Assembly (NCBI GenBank): GCA_044464765.1
Contig: JBIQKZ010000011.1
Coordinates: 1 to 64,000, forward strand
Source of the DNA: JBIQKZ01 sp044464765
GTDB taxonomy: Bacteria; Pseudomonadota; Gammaproteobacteria; Burkholderiales; Burkholderiaceae_B
Direction of reading: 5' to 3'
Length of the DNA stretch: 64,000 nucleotides
Shown here: in pieces, positions 44,662-52,566 of the stretch
Layout: every line of letters starts with the position of its first letter
Position numbering within the stretch: position 1 is the stretch's first letter
Notes under the pieces: generated by a model
The model's database searches: none
The model's input: only the letters and a program-made list of their open reading frames with translations
Told to the model about the DNA's origin: nothing
Made by a program: the position numbers and the translations under genes

Positions 44662-45543
44662 TCAGCCTTGCTTGAAGAGCCCTTCGGGCTTGAACAGGAG
44701 AATCGCGGCCATGAGCACGTAGACCAGCACGCCGGCGGCGGCCGGAAAGAAGATCTGCCCAAAGGTGTCGACAAAACCCACCAGCATGGCGGCAAGGAAA
44801 GCGCCCTTGATGGAACCGATGCCGCCGATCACGACGACCACGAAACAAATGATGAGGATGGCATTGCCCATGCCCGGGTAGACCGAGGAGACCGGGGCGG
44901 CGATGGCGCCGGCAAAGGCGGCCAGGGCCACGCCAATGGCGAACACGATGCGGTACAGGCGATTGATGTTGATGCCCAGCGAGCCGATCATTTCGCGGTT
45001 GCTGGCGCCGGCGCGAATCATCATGCCCAGGCGGGTGCGGCTAAGCACCCAGTACAGTAGCCCGGCCACCAGCAGGCAGACCAGGGAAATGAACAGCCGG
45101 TAGACGGGATAGGTCATGACGTCGCCCAGCGGCACCGAACCGGCCAGCCACGCGGGCGCGGCCACGCCATGCACGTCGTTATCGATAATGATGCTGCGAA
45201 GCTCTTCGAAGACCAGGATCAGACCGTAGGTCATGAGCACCTGTTGAAGATGATCGCGTGTGTACAGATAGCTGTAGAACACCCATTCCAGGAAGTAGCC
45301 CAGGATGGTGGCCAGCAGCACACACGCGATCAAGGTAACCACGAATCCGCCGCCCAGGTACTGGGCGACGAGGGGTTGTAAGGCAAAGGCCATGTAGGCC
45401 CCGATCATGTAAAAGCTGCCGTGGGCCAGATTGATGATGCCCATGATGCCGAAGATGAGCGTCAGCCCGCTGGCCACCAGGAACAGCAGCAATCCGTACT
45501 GCACGGCGTTCAAACATTGGATCAGAAAAATGATCGGGTCCAC
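44662..45543 (-). CDS. livH: Branched-chain/aromatic ABC transporter permease (LivH type)
   Basis: This 293-aa permease has about eight membrane segments and the LivH motifs LIFGIMGIINLAHGSFYMIGAY (split) and the VVIGGIGSIKGAFLAAMLVG ending region. A GTG start at 45543 is supported by an AAGGAA ribosome site. It lies 17 bases after the binding-protein gene. Confidence 0.91.
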   Translation of the reverse strand: MDPIIFLIQCLNAVQYGLLLFLVASGLTLIFGIMGIINLAHGSFYMIGAYMAFALQPLVAQYLGGGFVVTLIACVLLATILGYFLEWVFYSYLYTRDHLQQVLMTYGLILVFEELRSIIIDNDVHGVAAPAWLAGSVPLGDVMTYPVYRLFISLVCLLVAGLLYWVLSRTRLGMMIRAGASNREMIGSLGININRLYRIVFAIGVALAAFAGAIAAPVSSVYPGMGNAILIICFVVVVIGGIGSIKGAFLAAMLVGFVDTFGQIFFPAAAGVLVYVLMAAILLFKPEGLFKQG

Positions 45544-45560
45544 AATGGTTCCTTACTGGG

Positions 45561-46718
45561 TTACAGCTTGCAGCCGCGGGCCGGGTCGGCCAGGTCCTTG
45601 ACGGCGATGCCGATGTCTTTGTTCTGGTCGCCTTGAACTTCACGCAGATAGAAGTCCTGGACGGGGTTGCCGGCCTTGGATAGCGTGAACGTGCCGCGTG
45701 GGCTGTCGATGGTGGCGTTGCTGATGGCTTCGCGCATGGCGTCTTTCTTGCTGACGTCGCCATTGACGGCCTTCAAGCCCGCAGCCAGCATTTGCGCGGC
45801 ATCGTAGCCTTGAACCGCGTAGACATCAGGCGGCAGGTTGGGGAAGTTCTTTGTGTAGGCTTCACGGAAGGCGTTGTCGCGCGGGGTATCCAGGCCATCG
45901 GCGTAATGCAGCGTGGTCAGCAGGCCCTGGGCGGATTCACCCTGGGCTTTCAGCGTGCCGTCGGTCAGGAAGCCGCTGCCCACCAGTGGGATGGAGTCCC
46001 GCAGGCCGGCTGCCGCGTAGTCTTGCACGAACTTGACTGCACCGCCGCCCGCAAAGAAAGTGAAGACCACATCGGGTTTAAGCGACGCGATTTCAGTGAG
46101 CAGTGGCTGGAACTCCACGTTGGGGAAGGGCAGGGTCAGATGCTTGATGACCTTGCCGCCATTCTTTTCAAACGATTCCTTGAAGCCATCGGTGGATTCT
46201 TTGCCGGCGGCATAGTTCCAGGAAATGGTGACTGCGGTTTTGTAGCCTTTTTCTGCAGCCACAGGGCCCATGGCATAGCCGGGCTGCCAGTTCGAGAAGG
46301 ACGAGCGGAACACGCCCTTGCTGCACAGCGGGCCAGTAATGGCGTCGGCGCCGGCGTTGGGAATGATGAGGGTGGTGTCGGAGTCTTTGGCGGCTTTGGC
46401 CAGGGCCATGGCCACGCCCGAGTGCACGGTGCCGACCAGGATGTCGACCTCGTCGCGCTTGATCAGACGGTTGGCGTTCTCAGGGCCCTTCGCGGGGTTG
46501 GATTCATCGTCTACCTTGAAGTATTCGATGTCCTGGCCTGCGAGCTTGCCGCCTTGTTCTTGCACATACAGCTTGAAGCCGTTTTCGATGGCTTCGCCCA
46601 GTGCTGCGTAGGTGCCGCTGTAGGGCAGCATGAAACCGACCTTGACGGTGGCCATTGCGCTGCCTGCGCTGAATGCAAGCACCGCGGCGAGTGCGGTGCG
46701 GGAGAGTGTGTGTTTCAT
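45561..46718 (-). CDS. livK: Liv-type periplasmic substrate-binding protein
   Basis: This 385-aa binding protein of the Leu/Ile/Val-like family has a Sec signal peptide (residues 1-22, ending SAMA) and the mature start TVKVGFMLPYSGTYAALGEA. The conserved VGTVHSGVAMALAKAA region follows. ATG 46718 is preferred because AGGAGCA precedes it; an upstream in-frame start lacks this. Similar proteins next to aromatic catabolic genes bind benzoate-like acids. The gene lies 57 bases after the hydrolase gene. Confidence 0.9.
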   Translation of the reverse strand: MKHTLSRTALAAVLAFSAGSAMATVKVGFMLPYSGTYAALGEAIENGFKLYVQEQGGKLAGQDIEYFKVDDESNPAKGPENANRLIKRDEVDILVGTVHSGVAMALAKAAKDSDTTLIIPNAGADAITGPLCSKGVFRSSFSNWQPGYAMGPVAAEKGYKTAVTISWNYAAGKESTDGFKESFEKNGGKVIKHLTLPFPNVEFQPLLTEIASLKPDVVFTFFAGGGAVKFVQDYAAAGLRDSIPLVGSGFLTDGTLKAQGESAQGLLTTLHYADGLDTPRDNAFREAYTKNFPNLPPDVYAVQGYDAAQMLAAGLKAVNGDVSKKDAMREAISNATIDSPRGTFTLSKAGNPVQDFYLREVQGDQNKDIGIAVKDLADPARGCKL

Positions 46719-46775
46719 TGCCTGCTCCTGGTTCTTGATTAAGGTACTGCGAGTGATGCGCAAAAAAAGCGCGAA

Positions 46776-47600
46776 TTAATCGAGGCTGCTGATGAAGTCG
46801 GCAACCGCGCTATTGACTTGCTGAGGTTGATCTTTGTGCGGCGAATGGCGGCAGTCGTTTATGATACATAGCATTGCATCTGTTGCAATCCGTTTAACCC
46901 CTTGTATTTGTTCGAGGGTTCCGTATTCGTCGTCGACGCCCTGGATGGCCAGGATAGGGCAACGGATGGCCGGCAAGAATTCGCGGATGTCCCAGCGGCG
47001 AAACTCGGGGTTCAGCCAGATATCGTTCCAGCCCCAGAAGGCCGAGTCGGGATCCTGATGGTAGCGTCCGAGGCGTTGGGGCAAATCAGTTTCCAGATAG
47101 GCCTGGCGCGCCTTGGTGATGCTGGCGATGGCAACATCTTCGACGAAGATATGCGGCGCGGCCACGCAAATGGCCTTCACCTGGTCGGGATACATGGCGG
47201 CGTAAAGCAGCGCAATCGAACCGCCGTCGCTATGGCCGAACAGAATCGGCTTTTCGTCTTCCAGGTGAAGTGCGCGCAACAACGCGGGAAGGTCATGGCG
47301 TGCCTGGTCATGCATGAACTGAACGGACCATTTTTCGTCGGCAGGCTTGGGCGTACTGGCTCCGTAGCCATAGCGAGAATACACCAGCCCTCGGCAGCCG
47401 GTGGCCGCACAGAGCTGATCGGGCCAGTCGCGCCACATGCGGGTTGAACCCAGGCCTTCGTGCAGGAAGATCAGCAGATCGGCATCGGGCCGATCTGCAT
47501 CGATCAAACGGTATTCAATGTCGAACGAACGTCCGCGCGCCGTGATGGCGATCAGGTCAGGCGAATTATCCGAGAGGGATGCTGAACGTGAGGTCGTCAT
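46776..47600 (-). CDS. Alpha/beta hydrolase of the benzoate cluster
   Basis: This 274-aa alpha/beta hydrolase has nucleophile motif GHSDGGS (near residue 121), oxyanion region LHEGLGSTRMW and a catalytic-histidine candidate in DCRHSPHKDQP. No signal peptide. Its ATG overlaps the ligase stop by four bases, so it is part of the same operon. It could act as a thioesterase rescuing CoA or as a lactone/ester hydrolase; its function is not known. Confidence 0.85.
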   Translation of the reverse strand: MTTSRSASLSDNSPDLIAITARGRSFDIEYRLIDADRPDADLLIFLHEGLGSTRMWRDWPDQLCAATGCRGLVYSRYGYGASTPKPADEKWSVQFMHDQARHDLPALLRALHLEDEKPILFGHSDGGSIALLYAAMYPDQVKAICVAAPHIFVEDVAIASITKARQAYLETDLPQRLGRYHQDPDSAFWGWNDIWLNPEFRRWDIREFLPAIRCPILAIQGVDDEYGTLEQIQGVKRIATDAMLCIINDCRHSPHKDQPQQVNSAVADFISSLD

Positions 47601-49147
47601 TGCTCTTTCTGGCGCAGGCGAAAGCGCTGGATTTTGCCAGTGGCCGTTTTGGGCAGTTCGTCGATAAAGTGGATGGTGCGTGGGTACTTGAACGGCGCAA
47701 GGTTGGCTTTGACAAAAGCTTTCAGCTCTTCGTAGAGCGCATTGCTGCCGGTTTGTCCAGGGCGCAGCACGACGTAGGCCGTTGTTTTCACCAAGCCTTG
47801 CTGATCGGTTACCCCAATCACGGCTGCCTCAAGCACAGCGGCGTGCTGGATCAGGGTGTTCTCGACTTCGATGGGCGAAACATACTGGCCGCTGACCTTG
47901 ATCATGTCATCGCTGCGACCCGCATACGTGTAATAGCCATCTTCGTCGCAGACGTATTTATCGCCGCTTTTGGTCCAGACCCCTTGGAACGTGGCCTGGG
48001 ACCGATGGCGGTCGTTCCAGTACATCAGGGCCGAGCTTGGGCCTTTGATGTACAGGTCGCCGATTGACCCCTGGGGAACGGGATCCCCGTTCTCATCGCG
48101 CAGTTCGACGTCATACCCAGGCACGGGCTTGCCGGTGGTGCCGTAACGCACATCGCCGGATTGGTTTGACAGGAAAATATGCAGCATTTCGGTGGAGCCG
48201 ATGCCATCCAGAATCTCGCAACCGAACTGTTGCGTGAAACGGTCGCCGAGATCTTTGGGCAGCGCTTCGCCGGCCGACGCGCAAACACGCAGGGAAACTT
48301 GATCTTTGGTTGGCATGTCTGACGATGCCAGCATGCTGGCGTAGAGCGTGGGCACACCATAGAAGATGGTGGGTTGATGTTCGGTCAGACGCTTGAACAC
48401 GGCTGCCGGGGTGGGACGCTCGGCCATCAGGATGGTAGTCGCGCCGACCGATAGAGGGAAGATAAGCCCGTTGCCCAAGCCGTAGGCAAAGAATAGCTTG
48501 GCTGCGGAAAAGACAATGTCTTCTTCGCGGATGCCCAATACAGGTTTGCCATAGAGTTCGGCGGTGTACCAAAGATTGCCGTGACAATGGACGACGCCTT
48601 TGGGCTGGCCGGTAGAGCCTGAGGAATAGAGCCAGAAAGCAATTTCGTCGGCCTTGGTCCTGGCCGCGGGTACAGCGCTGGCTTTTTCCAGCTCGGTGTG
48701 AAAGTCCAGCAGGCCATCCGCCAAGGGCTGGTCGCTGTCGGCGACGACGATATGCTTGACCGTGTGATCGGTCAGTGTCAGCGCTTCCTCGATGATAGGC
48801 AGTAAGGCCGCCGATACGAACACCGTCTGGCTGTTGCTGTGCTCCATCATGTAAGCATAGTCTTGAGGCGTAAGTAGCGAATTCACGGCCACCGGCACGA
48901 CGCCCGCATGGAGCGACCCCAGGAAGACCACCGGCCAGTCGCTGGTATCGTGCATCAGCAGGAGAACACGCTCTTCGCGGCGCAGGCCCAGTCCTTGCAG
49001 CAAGCCGGCAAAGCGCGCTGTTTTAGCGGCCAGGCCGCCGTATGTCAGGGTGCCTCGATCATCGATATAAGCGGCTTTGTCGCTGCGGGCGGCATTGAGC
49101 TCCATCAGGTGGCTGGCGAAATTTAATTCCGCGGGACAAGCGTGCAT
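47597..49147 (-). CDS. bclA: Benzoate-CoA ligase
   Basis: This 516-aa AMP-forming acyl-CoA ligase activates benzoate to benzoyl-CoA, the entry step of the box pathway. It has the AMP-binding motif LYSSGSTGQPKGVVHCH, the adenylate region DGIGSTEMLHIFLSN, the hinge YTYAGRSDDMIKVSGQYVSP and the C-terminal lysine motif ELPKTATGKIQRF. Ribosome site GGAG precedes ATG 49147. Position next to boxD supports benzoate rather than another aryl acid. Confidence 0.9.
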   Translation of the reverse strand: MHACPAELNFASHLMELNAARSDKAAYIDDRGTLTYGGLAAKTARFAGLLQGLGLRREERVLLLMHDTSDWPVVFLGSLHAGVVPVAVNSLLTPQDYAYMMEHSNSQTVFVSAALLPIIEEALTLTDHTVKHIVVADSDQPLADGLLDFHTELEKASAVPAARTKADEIAFWLYSSGSTGQPKGVVHCHGNLWYTAELYGKPVLGIREEDIVFSAAKLFFAYGLGNGLIFPLSVGATTILMAERPTPAAVFKRLTEHQPTIFYGVPTLYASMLASSDMPTKDQVSLRVCASAGEALPKDLGDRFTQQFGCEILDGIGSTEMLHIFLSNQSGDVRYGTTGKPVPGYDVELRDENGDPVPQGSIGDLYIKGPSSALMYWNDRHRSQATFQGVWTKSGDKYVCDEDGYYTYAGRSDDMIKVSGQYVSPIEVENTLIQHAAVLEAAVIGVTDQQGLVKTTAYVVLRPGQTGSNALYEELKAFVKANLAPFKYPRTIHFIDELPKTATGKIQRFRLRQKEQ

Positions 49148-49186
49148 TGTTTTTCTCCGAAGGTCTTCTGGTACGTTACTGCGATA

Positions 49187-50731
49187 TTAGTTGGCTGCCG
49201 CGCGTAATTGATCCAACACGGCGGGCGAGGCCTGCACGGCGGCCAGCCGATGGTAGAAGTTCAGCGCGCGCAGCCCGCCAAGCTCCTGGCCGCCGCCGGC
49301 GCGTCCGGGACCGCCATGATTCGATTGCGGCATGGCATTCCCATGGCCGGTCTGCACTTTGGCCACTTCGCTGTTGACCAGGTGCACGCGCCCATGGCTT
49401 TCCGCCAGATGCCGGGCGGCCAACGCCAGGAATGCGGGGTCTTCGCTGTAAACCGAAGCAACCAGCGAGCCCATGCCCTGGCGTGCCAGTTCAAACGCAT
49501 GCTCGGCATTCCGGGAGGGCATCAAGGTAGCGACTGGCCCGAAGACTTCGATCTGATGCACCAAGGGGTGAGCGTCGGGGTCGCGTACACCGAACAGCAT
49601 GGGCGCTACGCAAGCATGATCTTTCGCCTCGGCGAGAATGCGCGTTTGGGTGCGGCCATCGAACAAGACATCGCATTGGCCGGCAAGTGTGTCGATACCG
49701 CTATTGATAGCCTTGAATTGGGCGCGGCTGACCAGGCTGCCCATGCGGACGTCCGGGTTGCGCGGATCGCCGACGGTGACCCCGGCCAACTTGGATGACA
49801 GCGCCTGGGCGACCTTGTCGTAGCTGGCTTCAGGCACGAAAATACGCCGGATGGCGGTGCATTTCTGGCCCGATTTAATAGTGAGTTCGCGAACGACTTC
49901 GCGCACCAGCAGGTCGGCGGCGGCATCGTCGGGCCCCAGGATGGCGCTGTTGACGCTGTCGGTTTCCGCGTTGAGCCTGACGCCTTCAAGCTGAATGCGC
50001 GGGTGCTGGCGCAGCGTTGCCGCCGTTTCGGCCGAACCGGTGAATGAGACAATGTCCAGCCCGTTCAACGCGTCGAACATGCCCTCGGGCCGCCCGCAGA
50101 CCAGGCTGAGCGCGCCGGCAGGCAGGATGTTGGCGTCGATGATGTCCTTGACCATTTCGTGAGTCAGCCAGGCGGTCGCCGTGGCGGGCTTGGCGACGAC
50201 CGGCACGCCTGAAAGAAGGGCGGGTGCGGCTTTTTCCCACAAACCCCACGAAGGAAAGTTAAAGGCGTTGATCAGCAGCGCAACGCCCTGCGAAGGCACC
50301 AGAATATGTTGACTGGCAAACGCGTTATCGCGAGCCAATGATTGGCTGTCGCCGTCGGGAAGCAGATCGTGTCCGGACAGCTTGGAACCTAGCTTGGCAT
50401 AGTAGTTCAGGGTATAGAAGGCGCCGTCCACGTCGACCGCTGTGTCGTTGGCCACGGTTCCCGAGTTTTGCAAGGAAATGTCGTAGTATTTGTCCCGGTT
50501 GGCCTGCAGGACCTTGGCAACCTGCGACAGCAGGTCGGCGCGCTGAGCGTACGAAAGCTTGCGCAAGGCGGGGCCGCCCGTGGTGCGCGCGAAGTCGTAG
50601 GCAGCTGCCATGTCGATGCCATCGGCACTGACGCTGACCAGAGGAACGCCTAAAACAGGGTCGAACAGGGTAGTGCCTTCACCGGCGCCTTCCTGCCATT
50701 GTCCTTGAACGTAGTTTGCGAGTTTGGTCAT
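49187..50731 (-). CDS. boxD: 3,4-dehydroadipyl-CoA semialdehyde dehydrogenase
   Basis: BoxD oxidises the ring-cleavage semialdehyde formed by BoxC, releasing an acid that feeds the beta-ketoadipate route. The 514-aa aldehyde dehydrogenase has the PaaZ-like start (YVQGQWQEGAGEGTTLFDPV), FNFPSWGLWEKAAPAL, catalytic glutamate in RLNAETDSVN and cysteine in KSGQKCTAIRR. ATG 50731 has a GGAAG ribosome site; the longer open frame before it is noncoding. Confidence 0.88.
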   Translation of the reverse strand: MTKLANYVQGQWQEGAGEGTTLFDPVLGVPLVSVSADGIDMAAAYDFARTTGGPALRKLSYAQRADLLSQVAKVLQANRDKYYDISLQNSGTVANDTAVDVDGAFYTLNYYAKLGSKLSGHDLLPDGDSQSLARDNAFASQHILVPSQGVALLINAFNFPSWGLWEKAAPALLSGVPVVAKPATATAWLTHEMVKDIIDANILPAGALSLVCGRPEGMFDALNGLDIVSFTGSAETAATLRQHPRIQLEGVRLNAETDSVNSAILGPDDAAADLLVREVVRELTIKSGQKCTAIRRIFVPEASYDKVAQALSSKLAGVTVGDPRNPDVRMGSLVSRAQFKAINSGIDTLAGQCDVLFDGRTQTRILAEAKDHACVAPMLFGVRDPDAHPLVHQIEVFGPVATLMPSRNAEHAFELARQGMGSLVASVYSEDPAFLALAARHLAESHGRVHLVNSEVAKVQTGHGNAMPQSNHGGPGRAGGGQELGGLRALNFYHRLAAVQASPAVLDQLRAAAN

Positions 50732-50834
50732 AGCTTCCTGCAATGAATAATAGAGTTTTGACGTTTTGCTGCGGCTGGGGCGAATAATCTCCCCGTGATG
50801 AATCGGGCCTGCGAACAGCAAAGAGGGACGACGC

Positions 50835-51305
50835 TTATGTACGAGTGAATTCGATCTTGCCTTCGGGCAACAGGTACAGCACCAGTGCGCGCCCTTCGGT
50901 GACCGTGGGGCTATGCGATGAATCGGGCCCATAGACCAGCCAGCCGCCGCCATGGCCATCGAATTTGGCGTTGTCGGAAAGCGGCATGATGAGGTCAATT
51001 TCGCCGTTGGGGTGGCGATGATGCGGGCCTGCAATATCGTTCATGTCGACGACGTCGACCGAGAAGCCGTCTAGCCCGCTGTCGGGCTTGAACACACGCC
51101 CATAGCGCACGCCGCCGCCTTCATATTGGCACATCCAGCCTTCTTCCACTCCGGTTTTACAGGCTTCGAAGATGGTGTTGCATACTTCGCCGCCGTAGGG
51201 GAACTGTTCATTCAATCGTGCTTCGAGGGCTTTGTCGGGTGTTTGCTGGCCGATAAAGCTGGTAATCTGTTTGACCAGGGTCTGGAATGTCTGGATGTTG
51301 CTCAT
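50835..51305 (-). CDS. DUF4863 family protein (4-hydroxylaminobenzoate lyase/PnbB-like)
   Basis: This 156-aa small soluble protein has a cupin-like beta core with a possible metal-binding set (GPHHRHPNGEIDLIMP, then DSSHSPTVTEG). It resembles DUF4863 proteins, a family including PnbB, which converts 4-hydroxylaminobenzoate to protocatechuate and ammonia. The family match is from memory of motifs. It is first gene of the minus-strand arm, facing boxR, 103 bases before boxD. Ribosome site AGGAAG supports the start. Its role in benzoate metabolism is unclear. Confidence 0.75.
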   Translation of the reverse strand: MSNIQTFQTLVKQITSFIGQQTPDKALEARLNEQFPYGGEVCNTIFEACKTGVEEGWMCQYEGGGVRYGRVFKPDSGLDGFSVDVVDMNDIAGPHHRHPNGEIDLIMPLSDNAKFDGHGGGWLVYGPDSSHSPTVTEGRALVLYLLPEGKIEFTRT

Positions 51306-51431
51306 AATACTTCCTGTTCTGAACTTTGGCGGGCCATTATTGCGACCGAGGGCCTAGCGTTTAGTTGGCTATGTCCAAACCAACCAGGCAGGTCATTCGC
51401 GACAGGCACAATAATGTTTGACCAAAAGTAG

Positions 51432-51477
51432 TGCAAAATTAGGCCTTTTATTCTCGGCTGTCAAGCACTATAATGCA
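51432..51477. promoter_or_regulatory. Divergent boxR/DUF4863 promoter region with two TGCA sites
   Basis: TGCA tetramers lie at 51432-51435 and 51474-51477, exactly 42 bases apart. A TATAAT (51469-51474) on the plus strand abuts the second and could be the boxR -10 box. On the minus strand TTGCAC (51436-51431) overlaps the first site and could be a -35 box for the other arm. Single TGCA sites here contrast with paired sites at boxC. Confidence 0.5.
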
Positions 51478-51518
51478 TATTCGATCGTTTCTCAGGGTAA
51501 ATCTGGGTGAAAACTCGT

Positions 51519-52445
51519 ATGTCGGATCGTAAAACAGCGTTGGCAGCGGCCGCATCGGATCATGACAGGGATCCGTTCCTGATCGCCTTGGGTGAAAGGG
51601 TGCGCCGTCTGCGCGCAATACGCGGTATGACACGCAAGCAGCTTGCCCGGGCAGCCAGCGTGTCCGAACGACATCTGGCGAACCTCGAGCGAGGCACCGG
51701 CAATGCATCCATTCTGGTGCTGCTGCAAATTGCCCAGGCCTTCAATTGTGCGCTGGCCGAGCTGGTGGGCGATGTAACCACCTCGTCTCCCGAATGGCTG
51801 TTGATTCGCGAGCTGCTTGGCGGCCGCTCCGAAATCGACCTGCAGCGGGCGCGTCAGTCGCTGGCGGAATTATTCGTCGACCATGCGGCGCAACAGCCCC
51901 AGAGCCGGCTGCGGCAAATTGCCCTGGTGGGCTTGCGCGGGGCAGGCAAATCCACCTTGGGCCGCATGTTGGCGGCCGACATTGGTGCACCGTTTATCGA
52001 ACTTAGCGCCGAGATCGAACGGGTCGCCGGCTGCGGCATCCTGGAAATCCATAGTCTGTATGGCGCAACGGCGTATCGCCGCTACGAAAGGCGCGCGCTC
52101 GAAGAATCTTTGCAGCTTTATCCCGACATGGTGCTGGCGACGCCGGGCGGCCTGGTGTCGGAGCCCGCCACCATGAATCTAATGCTTTCCCATTGCTACA
52201 GCATATGGGTCAAGGCCTCGCCCGAAGATCACATGGCCCGGGTCATGGCGCAAGGCGATTTCCGCCCTATGGCCGGCAACAACGAAGCCATGGCTGATCT
52301 GAAACGTATTTTGGCGGGCCGCGAGGCCTTCTATGCCAAGGCCGATTTCATCCTTTCCACCAGCAATCAAACGCTCGACCAATCGTTCGTGATTTTGCGC
52401 AACCATATACGGGAAGCCGCGGGCTTGCCCTTGCAGGCGGCATAA
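51519..52445 (+). CDS. boxR: BoxR-type transcriptional regulator of benzoyl-CoA degradation
   Basis: BoxR is a repressor that senses benzoyl-CoA. The 308-aa protein is a fusion: an XRE-type helix-turn-helix (residues about 25-85, LGERVRRLRAIRGMTRKQLARAA and ERHLANLERGTGNAS) and a shikimate-kinase-like ligand domain (about 130-300, Walker A GLRGAGKSTLG). ATG 51519 is preferred, with GGTGA upstream; a GTG four codons earlier is also possible. It sits at the centre of the cluster, divergent from the transport and ligase arm. Confidence 0.92.
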   Translation: MSDRKTALAAAASDHDRDPFLIALGERVRRLRAIRGMTRKQLARAASVSERHLANLERGTGNASILVLLQIAQAFNCALAELVGDVTTSSPEWLLIRELLGGRSEIDLQRARQSLAELFVDHAAQQPQSRLRQIALVGLRGAGKSTLGRMLAADIGAPFIELSAEIERVAGCGILEIHSLYGATAYRRYERRALEESLQLYPDMVLATPGGLVSEPATMNLMLSHCYSIWVKASPEDHMARVMAQGDFRPMAGNNEAMADLKRILAGREAFYAKADFILSTSNQTLDQSFVILRNHIREAAGLPLQAA

Positions 52446-52456
52446 AGACCGCTTCA

Positions 52457-52510
52457 TGCATTTTCTTGCATTTTTTGTTTGACGTTGTTTTGTTTCTGCA
52501 TTATTATGCA
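52457..52510 (+). promoter_or_regulatory. boxC promoter with two TGCA-N6-TGCA BoxR operators
   Basis: TTGACG (52479-52484) and TATTAT (52502-52507) are spaced 17 bases, a good sigma70 promoter. TGCA-N6-TGCA occurs twice: 52457-52470, just upstream of the -35 box, and 52497-52510, directly over the -10 box. The two copies are 40 bases apart, about four helical turns. This matches the reported BoxR recognition pattern of two TGCA repeats separated by six bases. A further TGCA lies at 52526. Confidence 0.8.
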
Positions 52511-52566
52511 TCTTAATTCGCAGCATGCATTATTTTTCAGGTTTAGAACGTCCAGGAGACTCCCTA

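Noticed and set aside
50732..51034. N-terminal extension of boxD upstream of ATG 50731
   Set aside because: The extra ~100 residues run through the DUF4863 gene in another frame and look like noncoding sequence. The internal ATG has a GGAAG ribosome site and a family-like N-terminus.
51519..52445. Shikimate kinase
   Set aside because: The kinase-like domain is fused to an XRE helix-turn-helix in the middle of a box cluster, which is the BoxR architecture.
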